Below the pieces are notes generated by a model, which saw nothing but the letters and a program-made list of their open reading frames with translations, was not told the origin of the DNA and ran no database searches. From Magnolia sinica (taxonomy: Eukaryota > Streptophyta > Magnoliopsida > Magnoliales > Magnoliaceae): a stretch of DNA of 64,000 bases. The stretch lies in NCBI RefSeq assembly GCF_029962835.1, contig NC_080574.1, forward strand, positions 23,906,001 to 23,970,000. Direction: 5' to 3'. Of this stretch, positions 34,899-47,205 are shown piece by piece. Positions within the stretch are counted from its first letter, which is position 1; each line of letters opens with the position of its first letter. The position numbers were made by a program, and so were the translations under genes.

Positions 34899-35443
34899 TG
34901 TTGGAAATTGGTAAAAATTATTGATCAAGTGCCTTTAATCCCAGTGCAGAGAAGACCACCGTTGGTTCCACCGGTGTCCCTGGTTCAACTGAATTTGTGG
35001 GTGAATTCTCAAATTTCATGTTGTGACCTTTTGCATGTTTTTGGTTCAACTGGTTGATGTGAGTTGGTTCCCGTCGGTTCAACCGAAGGTCACATCGATC
35101 CGACCGATGGAACATGTAAGTTTGAGTAAGTGTGGTTTTTATTTCCTAATATTTTACAGAAGTGTATAAATACTCTCCTAATTGTGATTATGGTTAAAAA
35201 AGAGGAGTTTAGTACGAATATTCAAGGGTTTTAAGAGAAAATTTAGGATTTCTACCACAAGTTGTTCTATCTCTTGTAACCTTCTTCTGATTATGGTGGA
35301 TTGATGATCACTTTGTGCGATAGTTTTTTCTTGTAAGAATTTTTTATGTTAAAATTCATGTGTTCCGTGTGTTTGCTTGGATTTTTTAGTTCCCTATTGC
35401 TTGTTTGATTCTAATATGAGATTGCTTCCGCTCCATTTCAGCC
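34899..35443 (+). mobile_element. Probable solo copia-type LTR
   Basis: It starts TGTTGGAAATTGGT and holds GGTTCAACTG/CGGTTCAACCGAAGG blocks, a TATAAATAC promoter-like box (about 35166-35174), then the CTCTTGTAACC and TTGCTTGTTTGATT sequence common near the ends of plant copia LTRs of the Maximus/SIRE kind. No second LTR or internal region follows. The right boundary and a target duplication are uncertain. Confidence 0.42.
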
Positions 35444-36256
35444 CTTGAACAGGCTTTCTATTGGGCCTGCGCTCATTTCAGCACTTGAACAGGACAACCT
35501 TCAGGCCAAGGCCCATTTTTGCTCATCATTGGGCCTTAAGTCAGGCCGAATTTTGGGCCATATATAGTGAGGCCCAAACCCGTTTAAATCAATCCTGCAA
35601 TGGGCCCGACTGTAGGCCTGCACCCATTTAAGAATTTAAAAAAAAAAACAATAGCAGGCCCTGCTTCTGGGCCAATGCCCATTTAAAGGCCATGTGGGTC
35701 CTGAGTGTGGGCCTGAACACATTTAAAAAGTCACGCTGACTGGCATTATCATTTTCTTACCATCGACTTGCGGGCTGAGGATTGAATGAATAGGACCATC
35801 CTGGTGAAGCTTCTTAAGAATGTTGTTCTCCATTAGGGTCCATCAGATCAATGGTCCAGATCATCAAATAATGGGCCCCATGTATGGAGAATGAAGACCG
35901 CCCGTCTAAACTTTGAGGCAGGGCGTGGAGACTATGAGTGGGCGAAGCCCAATAGAGTCAAGAGACACAAGACCCAACCCTTGTCAGGACTTGAAGGAGG
36001 CTGTTAGCGTATATACGTATGATGTGTGTGAATGATACAAGTGTAGTGTCGTGTAGGTGTATCCACCTGTACATAACTGTTGTGTGTATACTATTAATGT
36101 TCTTGTATTAAGTTTTGTAGTACTACATGACAACTATCCCTCACGGAATGTCCTACGTAAGTATCTTAACCATTGAATGTCTATCAAAATCAATTTAAAA
36201 CAAATTAATTGCTAAAATTGAATTTCAATAACCCACATAATTATTAGAAAACATTA
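35444..36256. other. GGGCC-rich repeat remnant and intergenic DNA
   Basis: Repeated blocks of GGGCC with CCCATTTAA (about 35450-35730), including CAGCCCTTGAACAGG/CAGCACTTGAACAGG direct copies, look like a decayed dispersed repeat. No gene is supported. Confidence 0.35.
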
Positions 36257-36933
36257 GGGGTCTTATGGATGCCGGTAAAGTCCTTAAGTTGTAAAGGGAT
36301 TACATGTAATTTGATTACAGGGGTTGTTTAGATGCATGTATTTGCCGGTGAACATATTACAACTTTTAGATGTAATCTGAAACCGTTTCATATTACACGT
36401 AAAGTCTTTACCACTAAAAAGGCACTATACATGTTTGGATCATAATGGTTAATACACACTCATGATATGTGAGGCCCACCGTAATGTGTATGGTACATCC
36501 AGTCTATCCATCATGTACTTCCCTTGATGCTCTCCTTTGGCTCTAAAATAACAACTCCTCCATTATCAAATTGACCACACCAAATTGACCACACGAGGGA
36601 AGGATGGGACATTCACCATTAAAAACTTTTGGATTGCATTTGGGGTCATTATGATAGGTGGAAGACATCCAACATGTACTCTTAGGCCCCTAAAAAAGTA
36701 AAATCTTTCTTATGTGATGTTTGCATATTTTGGAAGGTTCACTACCCAAGTTCTTTGATAAGAATACCTACTTTATTCATTATAAATCCTTTATAGGCTA
36801 GCGCGACACACAATTTATTTACTGATAAACAGATTACCACTTAAAAGCTAAATGGAATAGCCTGTAAACTAATTACACCTTAAACTCTTTTAAAGTGTAA
36901 TGTGTTTACAACTAAAAAAAGTACAACGACCCC
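36257..36933. mobile_element. Second Tourist/PIF-Harbinger-like element with TTA duplication
   Basis: The left end GGGGTCTTATGGATGC and the inverted right end GGGGTCGTTGTAC are flanked by TTA (36254-36256 and 36934-36936). Inside are long stretches rich in TGTAATCTG/CATTACA, and a decayed foldback fragment (about 36470-36740) carrying GTGAGGCCCACCGTAATGTG and CATTCACCATTAAAAAC. Non-coding. Confidence 0.45.
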
Positions 36934-36967
36934 TTAGATGTGCTAGATAGCTTAGAAAACAGAGAAA

Positions 36968-37506
36968 GTGGATTGCATCGTGCCCATGGACGATAATTCA
37001 TCCATGCAGGGCTTTATGAGGTCCACTATGATGTATGAGTTTTATCTATGCCGTCTATTCAATTTTTCAGATCATTTTAGCATATGAACCCAAAAATGAG
37101 GCAGATTGAAGGCTCAAGTGGTACGCATAGTGGGAATTGAACTCCCACCATGAAACACTTCTTGTGAGCAACATAAGTTTGGGATCAATAGGATATTTGT
37201 GTTTTTCCTTCATACAGGTCTATATAACCTCATGAACAAGTTGGATGGCAAATAACGATTAGGGTGGCTCCTAAGAAGGTTTCAACAGTGAGTTTCATTA
37301 TGATCGTTGCTTCCTGTGGTGCAGTCCATTTGAGCATGGGACCTGCCTAATTTTTAGACTCATACTTTGAAATGATCTTTAAAAAAAAAATGGATAGACA
37401 AATTAAATGAATAAAACCCATACAACATGGTGGGCCTCACAAACCCCCTGCCTAGAAGCATTAAGCATTTAATGCGTCCAAGTAGGGCTGGATGCAATCT
37501 GCTTCC
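36968..37506 (-). mobile_element. Foldback element, copy 16
   Basis: The left arm GTGGATTGCATCGTGCCC, ending in GCAGGGCTTTATGAGG, pairs with the right arm (GTGGGCCTCACAAACCCCCT, GGGCTGGATGCAATCTGC). The core is reversed (CATAAGTTTGGGATCAATAG, GAACAAGTTGGATGGC, GAAGGTTTCAACAGTG). Flanking 9-mers GAAAACAGA and GAGAACATG match only partly. Confidence 0.78.
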
Positions 37507-38717
37507 GAGAACATGATTGATGGTCTAAATCCAAGATTAACCCCTAAATATGTTTTGGGTAAATAAGTGGGCCCTATATTGAATTATGTGCCTTAACTAG
37601 ATGTTGCATGAATGCAACAACACTCATTTGTTAGCCACCAATGTAACATATATTGTAAAGCTAGTGAGCCAAAGCACATGTCACGTGGACCTTAAACTCT
37701 TCACACATTCTTAGGTATAAAGATTAGATTTATTAACCATAATACATTTATAAGTTGATCTAATCTAGGTATACTTAGTTTCTTACTCAAGTGACTTGAA
37801 CTGATCCAGTAATACTAGTGTTCAACAATAGGTCCATCACTAAGAGCTTATTTCTAAGGAACACTTAAACTCCCATGTGAGGTAGGGCTGCAATATTTGC
37901 TGCCACATCGAATGGTGGAGACTTTCCATTCTAACGTGTCATCAATCTCTTCAAATAGGATGACCATATTATTAATAAATAACCATAAATTTGTCCAACA
38001 ACCTGTAAGTAATCTTAGTTAAATATGGTATTGAGATTCATATAGCTCATAACTCTCCATTAGCACATGGCTATTGTATATAATCTCAAGTTCTCAAAAA
38101 CAATCTATGATCATTGGAGCTATGTTGTGTTGAGTTCGAGATCAGACAATATAATATATGATTGGGCTTACTTGATGGATGAAGAATTAGATCGCACATA
38201 CATATGCCACTTTGATATGGGCATGGTGTCAAAGCAATGTCTCTTACCTGTAATATTGGCTGAGAAAACTTCATTAATTTCTTTTACTAGAATAATCAAC
38301 GTATATTAAATATATATTCTTACCACTAAAACTACCTGGACCTGGCTAGACCTCACCCAACCCGAGATTAACCGGGTTCATCACATGGACCCCACTTAAA
38401 GTAGTTTTTAACCGGGTCAAAAAGATGATCCAAACCCGACATGAATTCTGCACGAATCTAATAAATTAGACTTGGGACGTACCGGCTAAACTTGAGTCAG
38501 ATCATAGGGTACATTCGGAGGTCTGGGTGCCCATTGATAGTCTACTCAAAATTGGTCCTTTAGATATAGGGTTGTCTACGTGGCAGTCATATCCGTAGCT
38601 CTCTCTCTTTTCAGCAACTGCTCTTATCTCTTAGGCACTGGATGATGGGCGCGAATCCGATAATGGTAGAGGCATTTCTCTCTGTCACACACACATGGCA
38701 CTGGATGATGGGGGCGA
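37507..38717. other. Intergenic stretch
   Basis: It is mostly AT-rich. At about 38335-38530 there is a short ACCCAACCCGAG/AACCGGGTTCATC-rich patch typical of decayed hAT-type ends. No gene is supported. Confidence 0.4.
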
Positions 38718-39229
38718 ATTAGGTGTTACCCGGGTAACAGCGTAGCAGGTGTTATCCCTACCGTGGGGCCTACTTTGATGATGTGTTGTATATCAACACT
38801 GTCCATCCGATTTTCCATCCCATTTTACCAGTGGGTACTAAAAATTATGCAGATCCAAATATCAGGTGGACCACACCACAAGAAAAAGTGGTGATTGAGT
38901 GACTCACCATTAAAACATCCAAAGGGCCAATCGTAAGGTTTTTGTAATGTTTATTTGCAATCCAACCTATTGATAATGTCAAGAGGATCTAGATGAATGG
39001 AAAACAGAAATATCAGATTGATCAAAAACTTCTGTGGCCCATAAAAGTTTTTAATGGTTATTCATCACTGTTCCTATCGGTATGGTCCACCTGAGATTTG
39101 GATCTTCTTATAATTTGGAATCACATCTAAAATGAAATAGAAAAACAGATGGACGGCGTGGATATTAAAAAAATATGTCAATGTGGGCCCCACACGGTTA
39201 GGTAACACCCACTAAGCTGTTACCTAATG
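38718..39229 (+). mobile_element. Foldback element, copy 17 (GGTGTTACC arm type)
   Basis: The left arm ATTAGGTGTTACCCGGGTAA, then CAGCGTAGCAGGTGTTATCC, pairs with the right arm (GGTTAGGTAACACCCACTAA, GCTGTTACCTAATGGCTAAT). The core is plus (TGTTTATTTGCAATCC, ATCAGATTGATCAAAAAC). The outer arm is unique in this window. Confidence 0.82.
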
Positions 39230-41029
39230 GCTAATCGGCTCTCCCGGATGATGACTTTACACTAGAAATAAAACCTATCAATTACTTTTCTACAGTTTAT
39301 CCCACTATATATGAAGTTTATCCCACTATATATGAGATTGTCCAATGTTTTTGTTTTCCACCGTGTTTTTATAGCCGCATATTGGATGTATAGGATTGGT
39401 CTATTAGATGCGGTTGTCGAGACATAAACCATCCATTTTATTATGAGCAGACGTGCTTTGCACATCACTCTGCCATGCAGACTGTAGCGAGATGTCTCTA
39501 CCTTATTCGGATATTGCGGCTTCATGATATACAGAAGTAACCAGATGGGGCGTTTAGATATTTTCATGGACCATTCGACGAAAGGCGGTCTAGCAACATA
39601 GACTCAGACTTCAATATGATGCACGGTTGAGATTGATGCTCAATGATGTCCAGCCTCGCTTGATTTTGGGCTAGTGCATTTTAAGAGTGTAGTCCACGTG
39701 TTAAACGGCTTGGATCTTACACGAAATTTAAACACCCGTGCAGGGTGCGATTCCCTGCAAGTTCTTCAAAGACACTGGGGTCTCAGGGAGAGAGGGGGAG
39801 GGAAAGAGTCACTCAAAATAATAAAAGTTGTTTTCTTTTAAAGTGTTGCTTGTCCCACCTTACTTAAGAAAATGACCCAAAGGCTTTTATATTATGTCCT
39901 TGATCTAGAGGCTTGTAATGGAAACTGGGAGAGTGTACTTAGAGATTCGGGGACATCCTCACATGTGCGTGTGCTGGGTTGGGCTGTAGTCACAGTGGTA
40001 TGAGATATTATATTCTTTGTTGTTGTTTTCTGCACTGGGTGCGTGGTCATGTCAAAATTGAATTTGTGGCTTCAATTCAAACCAAACAACAATGACCCTA
40101 ATAGCCAAAATAGCAGACACAGTGTGTATAATTGATATCTAAAGAGATCGGTCACCTATTCGGGTGCTCGCTCAGTGTGTAAAATCGGATCAGACAATAT
40201 TCAGAGGGTAAGATTTGTCCTCTGATGATAGGTTGCACCTTCACCTTCCATATAAAAGTATTTTTCAATACAGACAAAATAAAATAGAAAAGAGATTCTT
40301 ATAGTTGGTCACGAATAATAGATGTGGAGCACTCTTTCGATGGATGAACTAAGTCCAGCGTGCTAGCATAAACTCAAATTACAGTTAAATATTATTAGTT
40401 ACTTGGTTATTGTTACGGATTACACTACGGAATATAAAATAACAGGCTTAAAAAGTAAGGATTATATTATGAAATGTAACTTGCTCAACAAGGTAGGTAA
40501 AAGATTACACTATTAAATGTAAATCATTAGGATAATTGAAAGATAAGTTTGGTTTGTTTGGGTTGGTATAAGATGATTTTCTAACCGTTCTCCATTACTG
40601 CTCTTTGAATGCTTCCCACGTTATTTGCTTGCTTCGCTCCTCCTCTTGGCATCTGTCATATAATCGTTTGAGCATGATCGTTTCTCCATCGGCTGCTCAA
40701 GCAACACATGACACCATCTGATATGTCATAGCTACACTTATTAAGAAATCTCTTCTGTACATATTTTTATATGTCCGAATGCACCATGTGTATCCATACA
40801 GATCACATGTAACTCTCTCTGATTGGTTGTGACAGGGCATGATGATAATGAGGATGAACACATATGTGCCTCTTTTATTATTTATTTATTTATTGGTGCT
40901 GCCATACATGCATATGAAGCTGCTATATACTACTATGCATGCGCCGACATGTCAATGTCTACAATACTTCTTCTACAATAAGTGTCTTGGTTTGATCATC
41001 TTTTCCATTACCTCTACTTTAATAGTATA
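39230..41029. other. Intergenic stretch
   Basis: It contains a short inverted/direct CCCACTATATATGA pair (about 39301-39332) and AT-rich DNA. No gene or RNA is supported. Confidence 0.45.
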
Positions 41030-41260
41030 TTTATTTTTTCTTTTTTATACACAAAATAGAGAAAATCTCTTTGCTCTATGTACATATTTTTCTTCTCTAT
41101 TTTTCCTATGTGGGCAAAGTAGTCAAGGCATCTTTAACTTCAAGAAGCTTTAATCAAGCGTCTCTAGATCTAAGCCATCCATCATTGCAGAGGTTGTTAT
41201 ATCTTAGGTATAGAGGTGCTGCTACCCAGTGTGTTGAGGTTCAAATTCTTATAGGAGTGA
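41030..41260 (+). repeat. Dispersed repeat pair, copy A (tRNA-like boxes, possible SINE-like)
   Basis: This segment is alignable along its length with 43895-44148. Shared blocks include GAGAAAATCTCTTTGCTCT, TGTGGGCAAAGTAGTCAAGG, GCCATCCATCATTGCAGAG and TTGAGGTTCAAATTCTTA. The second and last resemble pol III A and B boxes, but they lie about 130 bp apart, wider than in usual SINEs, so the class is uncertain. Confidence 0.5.
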
Positions 41261-42166
41261 ATATTGAGGTGTTTGAAAAAGTATTAATATGTTGTAACCA
41301 AAGCATTGAGGTGTTTGAAAAAGACTTGCATTGTGATCTCCAATATATTAGATGTCCTTCTATGCTTGATGGGTATAATGATGCTAACTAGATATTCAAT
41401 TTAACTGAGTCTATATTTATGAGTGAATATCGTTTCGCTTTAGGAGGGGTTGCAATTTTCTGAATATTGTAGAAACAAACATGCATATCTTGATTAATAA
41501 TGAAATCCAAATTTATTGCTCTAATAATAGTTGGAAAAGAAGTGAAATGATTAAAAAACTTGTTTGCAAATGTACCATTATGGTATAAACCTATGGCACT
41601 TACATTATAATTAACAAGCCGCAATAACAAAGCAAATAATTAGACTAATCAAGCAATATTTAACTATAATTGACTTCATGAGTTTCAAGGATAATTTAAC
41701 AAATCCACTAATGTTGGTCTTCAATTCAGCTACGCGAACATGTGTGTGAATTATGAGCATGCCAGAATCGATTGGGTTTGATTTAAATTATTACCACCGA
41801 CCCCTAACATCGAGATAGAGAGAGGTTTAGTCATTATTAGACTGTTCGTCTATTTAGCCAACTGTCATGCCCTCGTTACTCTGGCAACTAGCAAAGGCTG
41901 ACGCTTTTCCTCCAAATGAGTTTTTTTTTTTGGCCTTAAAAATTCAAGGACTTTTGAAGGTACAACAATTATGTGCTTGAAACGAAAAATATTGGAGAGA
42001 GATGGATGCGGAAAAGACGTGTGAATTACTACTACAACGGGATCACCAACCTAGCTAAGATTAGCATGATACTTCTAGAAGAAGCATGCTGATGAGTGAG
42101 ACATAAGCAATGTTGGAGATTTCAACTATGGTCGGCCCAATGTATGAATGTAGGCGGACGGATTCC
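41261..42166. other. Intergenic stretch
   Basis: A short direct repeat GAGGTGTTTGAAAAAG (about 41264 and 41308) follows the preceding repeat. The remainder is AT-rich without supported genes. Confidence 0.45.
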
Positions 42167-42732
42167 TAGGGCTATACACGAACCAAGTTAGCTTGGTTAG
42201 CTCGCTCGACTCGACTCGAAAAAGCTTGATTCGACTTGGTTCGAAACTGAGTTCAAGTCGAGTCGAAGTGATTTTTTGAGCTTGAAAAAATTTCGAAGGA
42301 TCGAACTAGTTTGATGACTCGGTTACTTTGATATCGTTGTTGCTCACCAAGTGTTTGATAACATGACTCAACGAAGTGTCGGCAAGTGACAAGGAGGGTA
42401 TGTATATGAAGCAAATACCTTTTTTCTTGATTTTGATGTTGCCTACAAGGTGTTTGAAGAAATACCACTGTTGCTGCTATTTTACATACAGTGAGAATAT
42501 GAAGGTGTACTTTAAATTTGTATTTGTGAAAATGTTGCACAGGCGAACTCGGCTTGATCTTGGCTCAAACTCGGCTCGAACTAGCCTAAGCTGCTGGCAA
42601 AACCGAGTTGAGCTGGCCAGTCAAGCTCGAGGGCCGAACCGAGCCGAGTCGAGTTCGAGTTGGGGTCAGCTAGTGGACAAGCTAAGTTGAGCTGTGCCAA
42701 GCTCGACTCAGTTCGACTCATGTACACCTCTA
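42167..42732 (+). mobile_element. hAT-like non-autonomous element with PPR-like fragment, copy B, 8-bp duplication
   Basis: The ends are TAGGGCTATACACGA (left) and TGTACACCTCTA (right; inverse TAGAGGTGTACA), the TAGRG form of hAT termini. Flanking octamers are CGGATTCC (42159-42166) and TGGATTCC (42733-42740), matching at 7 of 8, as expected for hAT. The middle (about 42325-42480) reads VVAHQVFDNMTQRSVGK and, further on, DFDVAYKVFEEIP, close to PPR repeat consensus but broken by stops. Subterminal CGACTCGACTCG-type sequence matches copy A. Confidence 0.68.
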
Positions 42733-43894
42733 TGGATTCCTAAGCTAAGCTCTTCCTTCAGATCTACCATGTATGCGCAGATGGAAGGGAATTACAGTTA
42801 CTAAATATAGCTACGAGTCGGTCTGGCGTATGCACAGGTATGGACTAAAACTGAATCTACCCTAAGGGTCTGCTGCTACTGAGCAGTGGAGAACTAAACT
42901 TAAATACATAGTATTGCACTAGATTTGTACTTTGATTTTTTTTAGTTAGAAGAGGGGTCCTTTGCTCTAGATCTGCTTATAATATTTATACATTTTCGGG
43001 AGAGATGAGAGAATAACCGCTTGCTCATGTGGCACTTTCACATGTAACTAGTTGGGAAAGAGTGGTTTACATTTATTGACCATGATCTTATTTTCATTGG
43101 ATGCTTAAAACATGCTCTAGGGCTAACGTAGCTGGAACAACTACTTACCCTTATTCGGAAATAACCTAAATATTAAAAAACCCTTAAAAGATGACATGTC
43201 CCTCAAATTTCCAGTGCATGGTTCTCAAATAAGTTCTATGCCACGTGGCTTGATCCACACTATCTATCTGATCTGAATGGATTTTGGTACAAACAACTAG
43301 CCAAAGGATTACCTAGAGAGTGATTGTTGAATACATCATGAGGAATGGGGCTGAATTTTATGTATTAAATTAAATTCTTGGTAATTAAAACCTAACCTAT
43401 ATATATGACTAGAATTCCAAAAACTAACTTCAATGGGTAAAAACAAAATACTATTGAGTGATTTGATATCAGCACTATAAATTTATAATTGGGAGCTCTA
43501 TTCCTATGATGTGCAAGTGTTATAACCTATAGTGAGAGATGTTTGGCTATATCTTCAATGAGCTTCATAGTTGTGATATAGTGGAATGTATAGATACAAG
43601 TACATTCTTGGTCGACCCAACCATATTAGTATAGAGGTGAGGCCAATTCCTATAAGAATTGAGAAATTCTTTATAATGCTTATAAAACTGTGATAGATCA
43701 CATGAATATAATGCGTTAACTTTATAAGAACTTAGAGTTGCTTGAAAATGTCTTGTAATATATAAGGGCATCTTTTCAGGGGGTTTAGTTCAAAACACTG
43801 GATCACTAATCTTCTGACAAACCAAATATATTTACAATAGGTAATGACTTAAACTTGTGTATCACGTATCCTGGGCTAGCCATCTTTTACATTA
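42733..43894. other. Intergenic stretch
   Basis: AT-rich; no supported gene or element. Confidence 0.5.
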
Positions 43895-44148
43895 ACTATG
43901 TTTTAAAAAAGATTTTCGTTTTTACCTTTTTGATATACAATAACAAAGAAAATCTATGTGCTCTTTGTATTCTCCTCATCTTCTTGTTCTTCCTCTTTGT
44001 GGGCAAACTAGCAAAGACATCTCTATCTTTAAGAGGCTTTGATTCAGTGTGCACTTGATTCAAGTGATCCGTCATTGTGAAGAGCTATTGTGTTCTAGGG
44101 ATATATAGGTGTTGCAACACATTGCATTGAGGTTCAAATCTTGGTGGG
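43895..44148 (+). repeat. Dispersed repeat pair, copy B
   Basis: Homologous in order to 41030-41260: GAAAATCTATGTGCTCTTTG, GTGGGCAAACTAGCAAAGAC, GATCCGTCATTGTGAAGAG and TTGAGGTTCAAATCTTGG. It ends just before a CGAGTCGAGTCGG-rich element. Confidence 0.5.
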
Positions 44149-44850
44149 TAGAGTTAGGCATCGAGTCGAGTCGGACTGAGTTAGGGTTGACCCGACTCGA
44201 TCAGGTTTTGAAATAGGCCTGACCCGAACTCGACTCAACTTGGTACCAAGTCTAGCATGCCTGACCAATTCAAGTCTGAGTCTGGCTTGGACTAATCCGG
44301 ACCGAGTCCGACCCGGTCAAAAGTATCAAGTCAGTTTGAGTTGGCACATTTTCGAATCGAAAGATGAGGATGAAGGGAGGGAGTGGAGAGAAGAGAGAGA
44401 GGAGGGTGGTGGGCTGCTACCGGGTTTAGAAGAGGAGGGAGGGTGGGAGAGGAGAGGAGAGAGAGGAGGGTGGTGATGGTGGTGGGTGTTTGTCGGGATT
44501 AGAAGAGGAGGATGAGGGAGGGATAGAGACTTTGGGATCGGGTCGGGGATGGAGTCAGGTGCGGTATATAGGGTTAGAGATACTTAGAAATTAGAGTTTT
44601 TTTTTTTTTTAAAAAAAAATTATATATATACTCGAATCCAAGTCGAGTTGGTTTCGAATCGAATTGAGTTTGACTAGATTGAGTTTCGGGTCGAATTAGG
44701 TTTAGTTATTGGGTAACTCGAGCTTGACTGGTTTTGAATTCGGATTGGGCAAGCCTACTCAGTTCGGACCAACCCACCAATTTGATTCGGGTCAAGTCGG
44801 GTCTAAGCAAGCTGGATGAGTCGGGTCAGGCGACTGGAGGCGTCCGTGTA
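44149..44850. repeat. CGAGTCGG-rich dispersed element, likely hAT-type relative
   Basis: It begins TAGAGTTAGGCATCGAGTCG and is bounded on the right by GGTCAGGCGACTGGAGGCG, with ACCCGACTCG-type sequence near both ends. The centre is a purine-rich AGGAGGGAGGGTGGGAGAGG block (about 44365-44520) and a T-run/A-run (44598-44620). No coding function; the long frame through the purine block is low complexity. Termini are not proven. Confidence 0.4.
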
Positions 44851-45002
44851 CTTTCTTTCCTTTTATTTCATACTTATCTCCCCTCGGAATAAAAGAATTC
44901 AGACACTGAAAAAGGCGTTTAAGTCACGTAGAAATTGAATAGGCAATTCACGGCACGTATGCCAACTCAAAACACTACGTATTAGGACTGTTTCGTCGTG
45001 TG

Positions 45003-45531
45003 GGACGCGGATTAGCTGCTGAACCTGACAGTAGCGAGACTCCCTACTAAAGTGATGTCACCACATTTTGTGGGCCCTACTATGATGTATGTGTTGTATC
45101 CACACCGTCCATGCATTTGTATAGATCATTTTAGGGCATGAGACAAAGAATGATGCAGATACAAAGCTTAACTGAACCCCACCACAGAAAACAGTGGGGA
45201 TTGAACGAATACCCTTATAAACTTTTTAGGGCCACAGAAGTCTTCGATCAAGATGATAGTTATTTTTTCCCTAATTCCATGTCTGTGTTAACTTATAAAC
45301 AGGTTGGATCTCAAGTAAACATCATGGCGGGCTGTAGGAAGGTTTCAACGGTGGGCGTCACTGTCCCGACTCTTTTCTATGCTGGGTCAACTTGAACTTT
45401 GGATCTGCCTCATTCTTTGGTTCATGCCCTAAAATAATATATCTCGTGGATACAACACACACATCATGGTGGGGCCCACAGAACGTGGTAACGTCACCTC
45501 TACTGTCGGTTTCAGTCGCTAATCCGCATCC
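45003..45531 (-). mobile_element. Foldback element, copy 18, with 9-bp target duplication
   Basis: The left end GGACGCGGATTAGCTGC, then GCGAGACTCCCTACTAAAGT, pairs with the right end (GTAACGTCACCTCTACTGTC, CGCTAATCCGCATCC). Flanking 9-mers are CGTCGTGTG (44994-45002) and CGTCATGTG (45532-45540), matching at 8 of 9. The core is reversed (ACTTATAAACAGGTTGG, GAAGGTTTCAACGGTGGGCG). It shares its arm type with copy 5 at 3892-4441. Confidence 0.88.
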
Positions 45532-45540
45532 CGTCATGTG

Positions 45541-46160
45541 AGGGCCACATTTTCACTCCTATAAATCGAGGTTTGTTTTTTGGCCGAGAATCCTCATTGG
45601 GGGCCCATCTGATGACCGAACCGAATGTGGACCAGGTGCTGAGGATTGCCTTATCTATTCTCACCACATCTATCCATCAGAAGGTGACAAATGATAAGTT
45701 CATGGATCTGAGTTAGATGCCACTCATCAGAAGGATGGGCCCCACGAATGGATTAAAGGATAAATCAACCTGCTTTTCTTTTCGTTTTCTTTCTCTATTT
45801 TTCTTCCCTGTAATTGAGACAGGACCCAAGAACATATGAACACCCTCATCACCGTCCGATCGAACCATGGGCTAAAAAACTCGAGTGGACCGAGAAGAAT
45901 CCACCATGCCACAAACAAGCAAATGGATGGTGGGGTACCTTTGCTTGGTAATGGCGAACATGATGCCGGCCACAGGGGTTTGGAGGATACCAGAGCTGAT
46001 GAATCTTTCGAGGGGTGGCCCACTCCCAACACAAAACATGTATGAGACATGTTCTTTTTCTGGAAAGAAAAGTGGAGTAGAGAACATGGGAACACCCTCA
46101 TTTTCCCTACTTTTTAGAACGAGGCTTCATCTCATCACATCATAGAATAAACCAAGGGTC
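45541..46160. other. Repeat-derived intergenic DNA
   Basis: It contains GGGGGCCCATCTGATGACC and ATGGGCCCCACGAATGG blocks and two related GGAACACCCTCAT/GAACACCCTCATCACC segments (about 45837 and 46089). Overlapping open frames exist on both strands but none resembles a known protein. Confidence 0.4.
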
Positions 46161-46395
46161 CTGATGCATCAGGATCTGTACATTGTGCTCTTTCTCGAAT
46201 CCATACAAATGTGGCCCATATTTTGATAATCCAGACAGCTTATCTTATGGGACTCACCTTGGATGTGGATGTGGCCCTTGGTGGGGCTCATCATATCAAC
46301 GGTCAGGATCATCAAACCATTGGCCACGTACTCTTGTACTGACTTGTTACATGAGGTCACTAAACACATCTTGATGCATCAAGAACTTGTTTATT
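46161..46395. mobile_element. Small foldback element (GATGCATCA arms)
   Basis: The left GGTCCTGATGCATCAGGATC pairs with the right ATCTTGATGCATCAAGAAC. Inner sequence also pairs (TTTTGATAATCCAGACAG against GGTCAGGATCATCAAACC). It is distinct from the main foldback family and non-coding. Confidence 0.5.
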
Positions 46396-46514
46396 CATCC
46401 CTTTTTGACTAACTCCAGAAAAGAGCGTCACTCCACCACAATTCAACTTTCTTCTTAGCATCATGATTGAGGCATTTGAATCACACATGATCAACGAATG
46501 ATATGGCAGGAAAG

Positions 46515-46855
46515 CAGGTTTGGTAAGCCCAGAACCGTGTGAATCCACACGCAAACACACGTGTAATTAGATAGGTGTGTGCCTGATCAGAACTTTCAAT
46601 CAGATGGGCTATCCTGTTTAGATCTTCTGTCCTAAAAATCAGGCCATTTCACTCCTCGAATAGGCCACGGCATGCAAAAAGATGGACGGCTGGAAATTTT
46701 TTTAACCCTCAGGTTATTTTGTACGTGGTGATCCTCTGAGGAGTGAAAGAGCCTCATTTTTGAGGAGGAAGATCTAATCATCGTGTCCAACCAGATGGGA
46801 ACCTCGGGTCTCACACAAGTGTGCCATAATCGCATGTGTGGGCTTACCAAACCTG
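46515..46855. mobile_element. Small foldback element (CAGGTTTGGTAAGCCCA arms)
   Basis: CAGGTTTGGTAAGCCCA at 46515 is matched by GGGCTTACCAAACCTG ending at 46855. The interior is partly complementary around GATCCTCTGAGG. Non-coding. Confidence 0.6.
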
Positions 46856-47205
46856 GCCATGAAGAGAGAGAGAGAGAGAGGAATGCATTGAATCTGCGGA
46901 GATGGGATTAGACCTAACACCCTTTTATACTTTTACAATACAAAGGTCTGATCAAGATCCTTGGAATCAAATCAAAGACCTTGGGACCCTTAAAAAGTAG
47001 CCTCTTGACAAAAGTCAATTATTAAACAAAGGAAAAAGTAGATACAAGAGTTATCAACCTCGCATTGCACCATTATAGTGGGCCCCACACCAACATGGTG
47101 TTTCATGCTCTTTTTTTTTTTTTCCTTTAATACCAAGACAGGAGAAAAGGTTTGGGAAAAAAATATCTCCGAAGAGATATTATTGTCTTGTAAGATATGA
47201 GAATG
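46856..47205. other. Spacer with a short GA tract and poly-T
   Basis: A GA dinucleotide tract lies at 46864-46880 and a poly-T run at about 47111-47124. No gene. Confidence 0.5.

Noticed and set aside
44240..44476. Glu/Gly/Arg-rich plus-strand frame
   Set aside because: It is translated from a purine-rich low-complexity block within a dispersed repeat.
45727..46145. Overlapping frames of 60-124 codons on both strands
   Set aside because: They fall in repeat-derived DNA with internal duplications and resemble no protein family.
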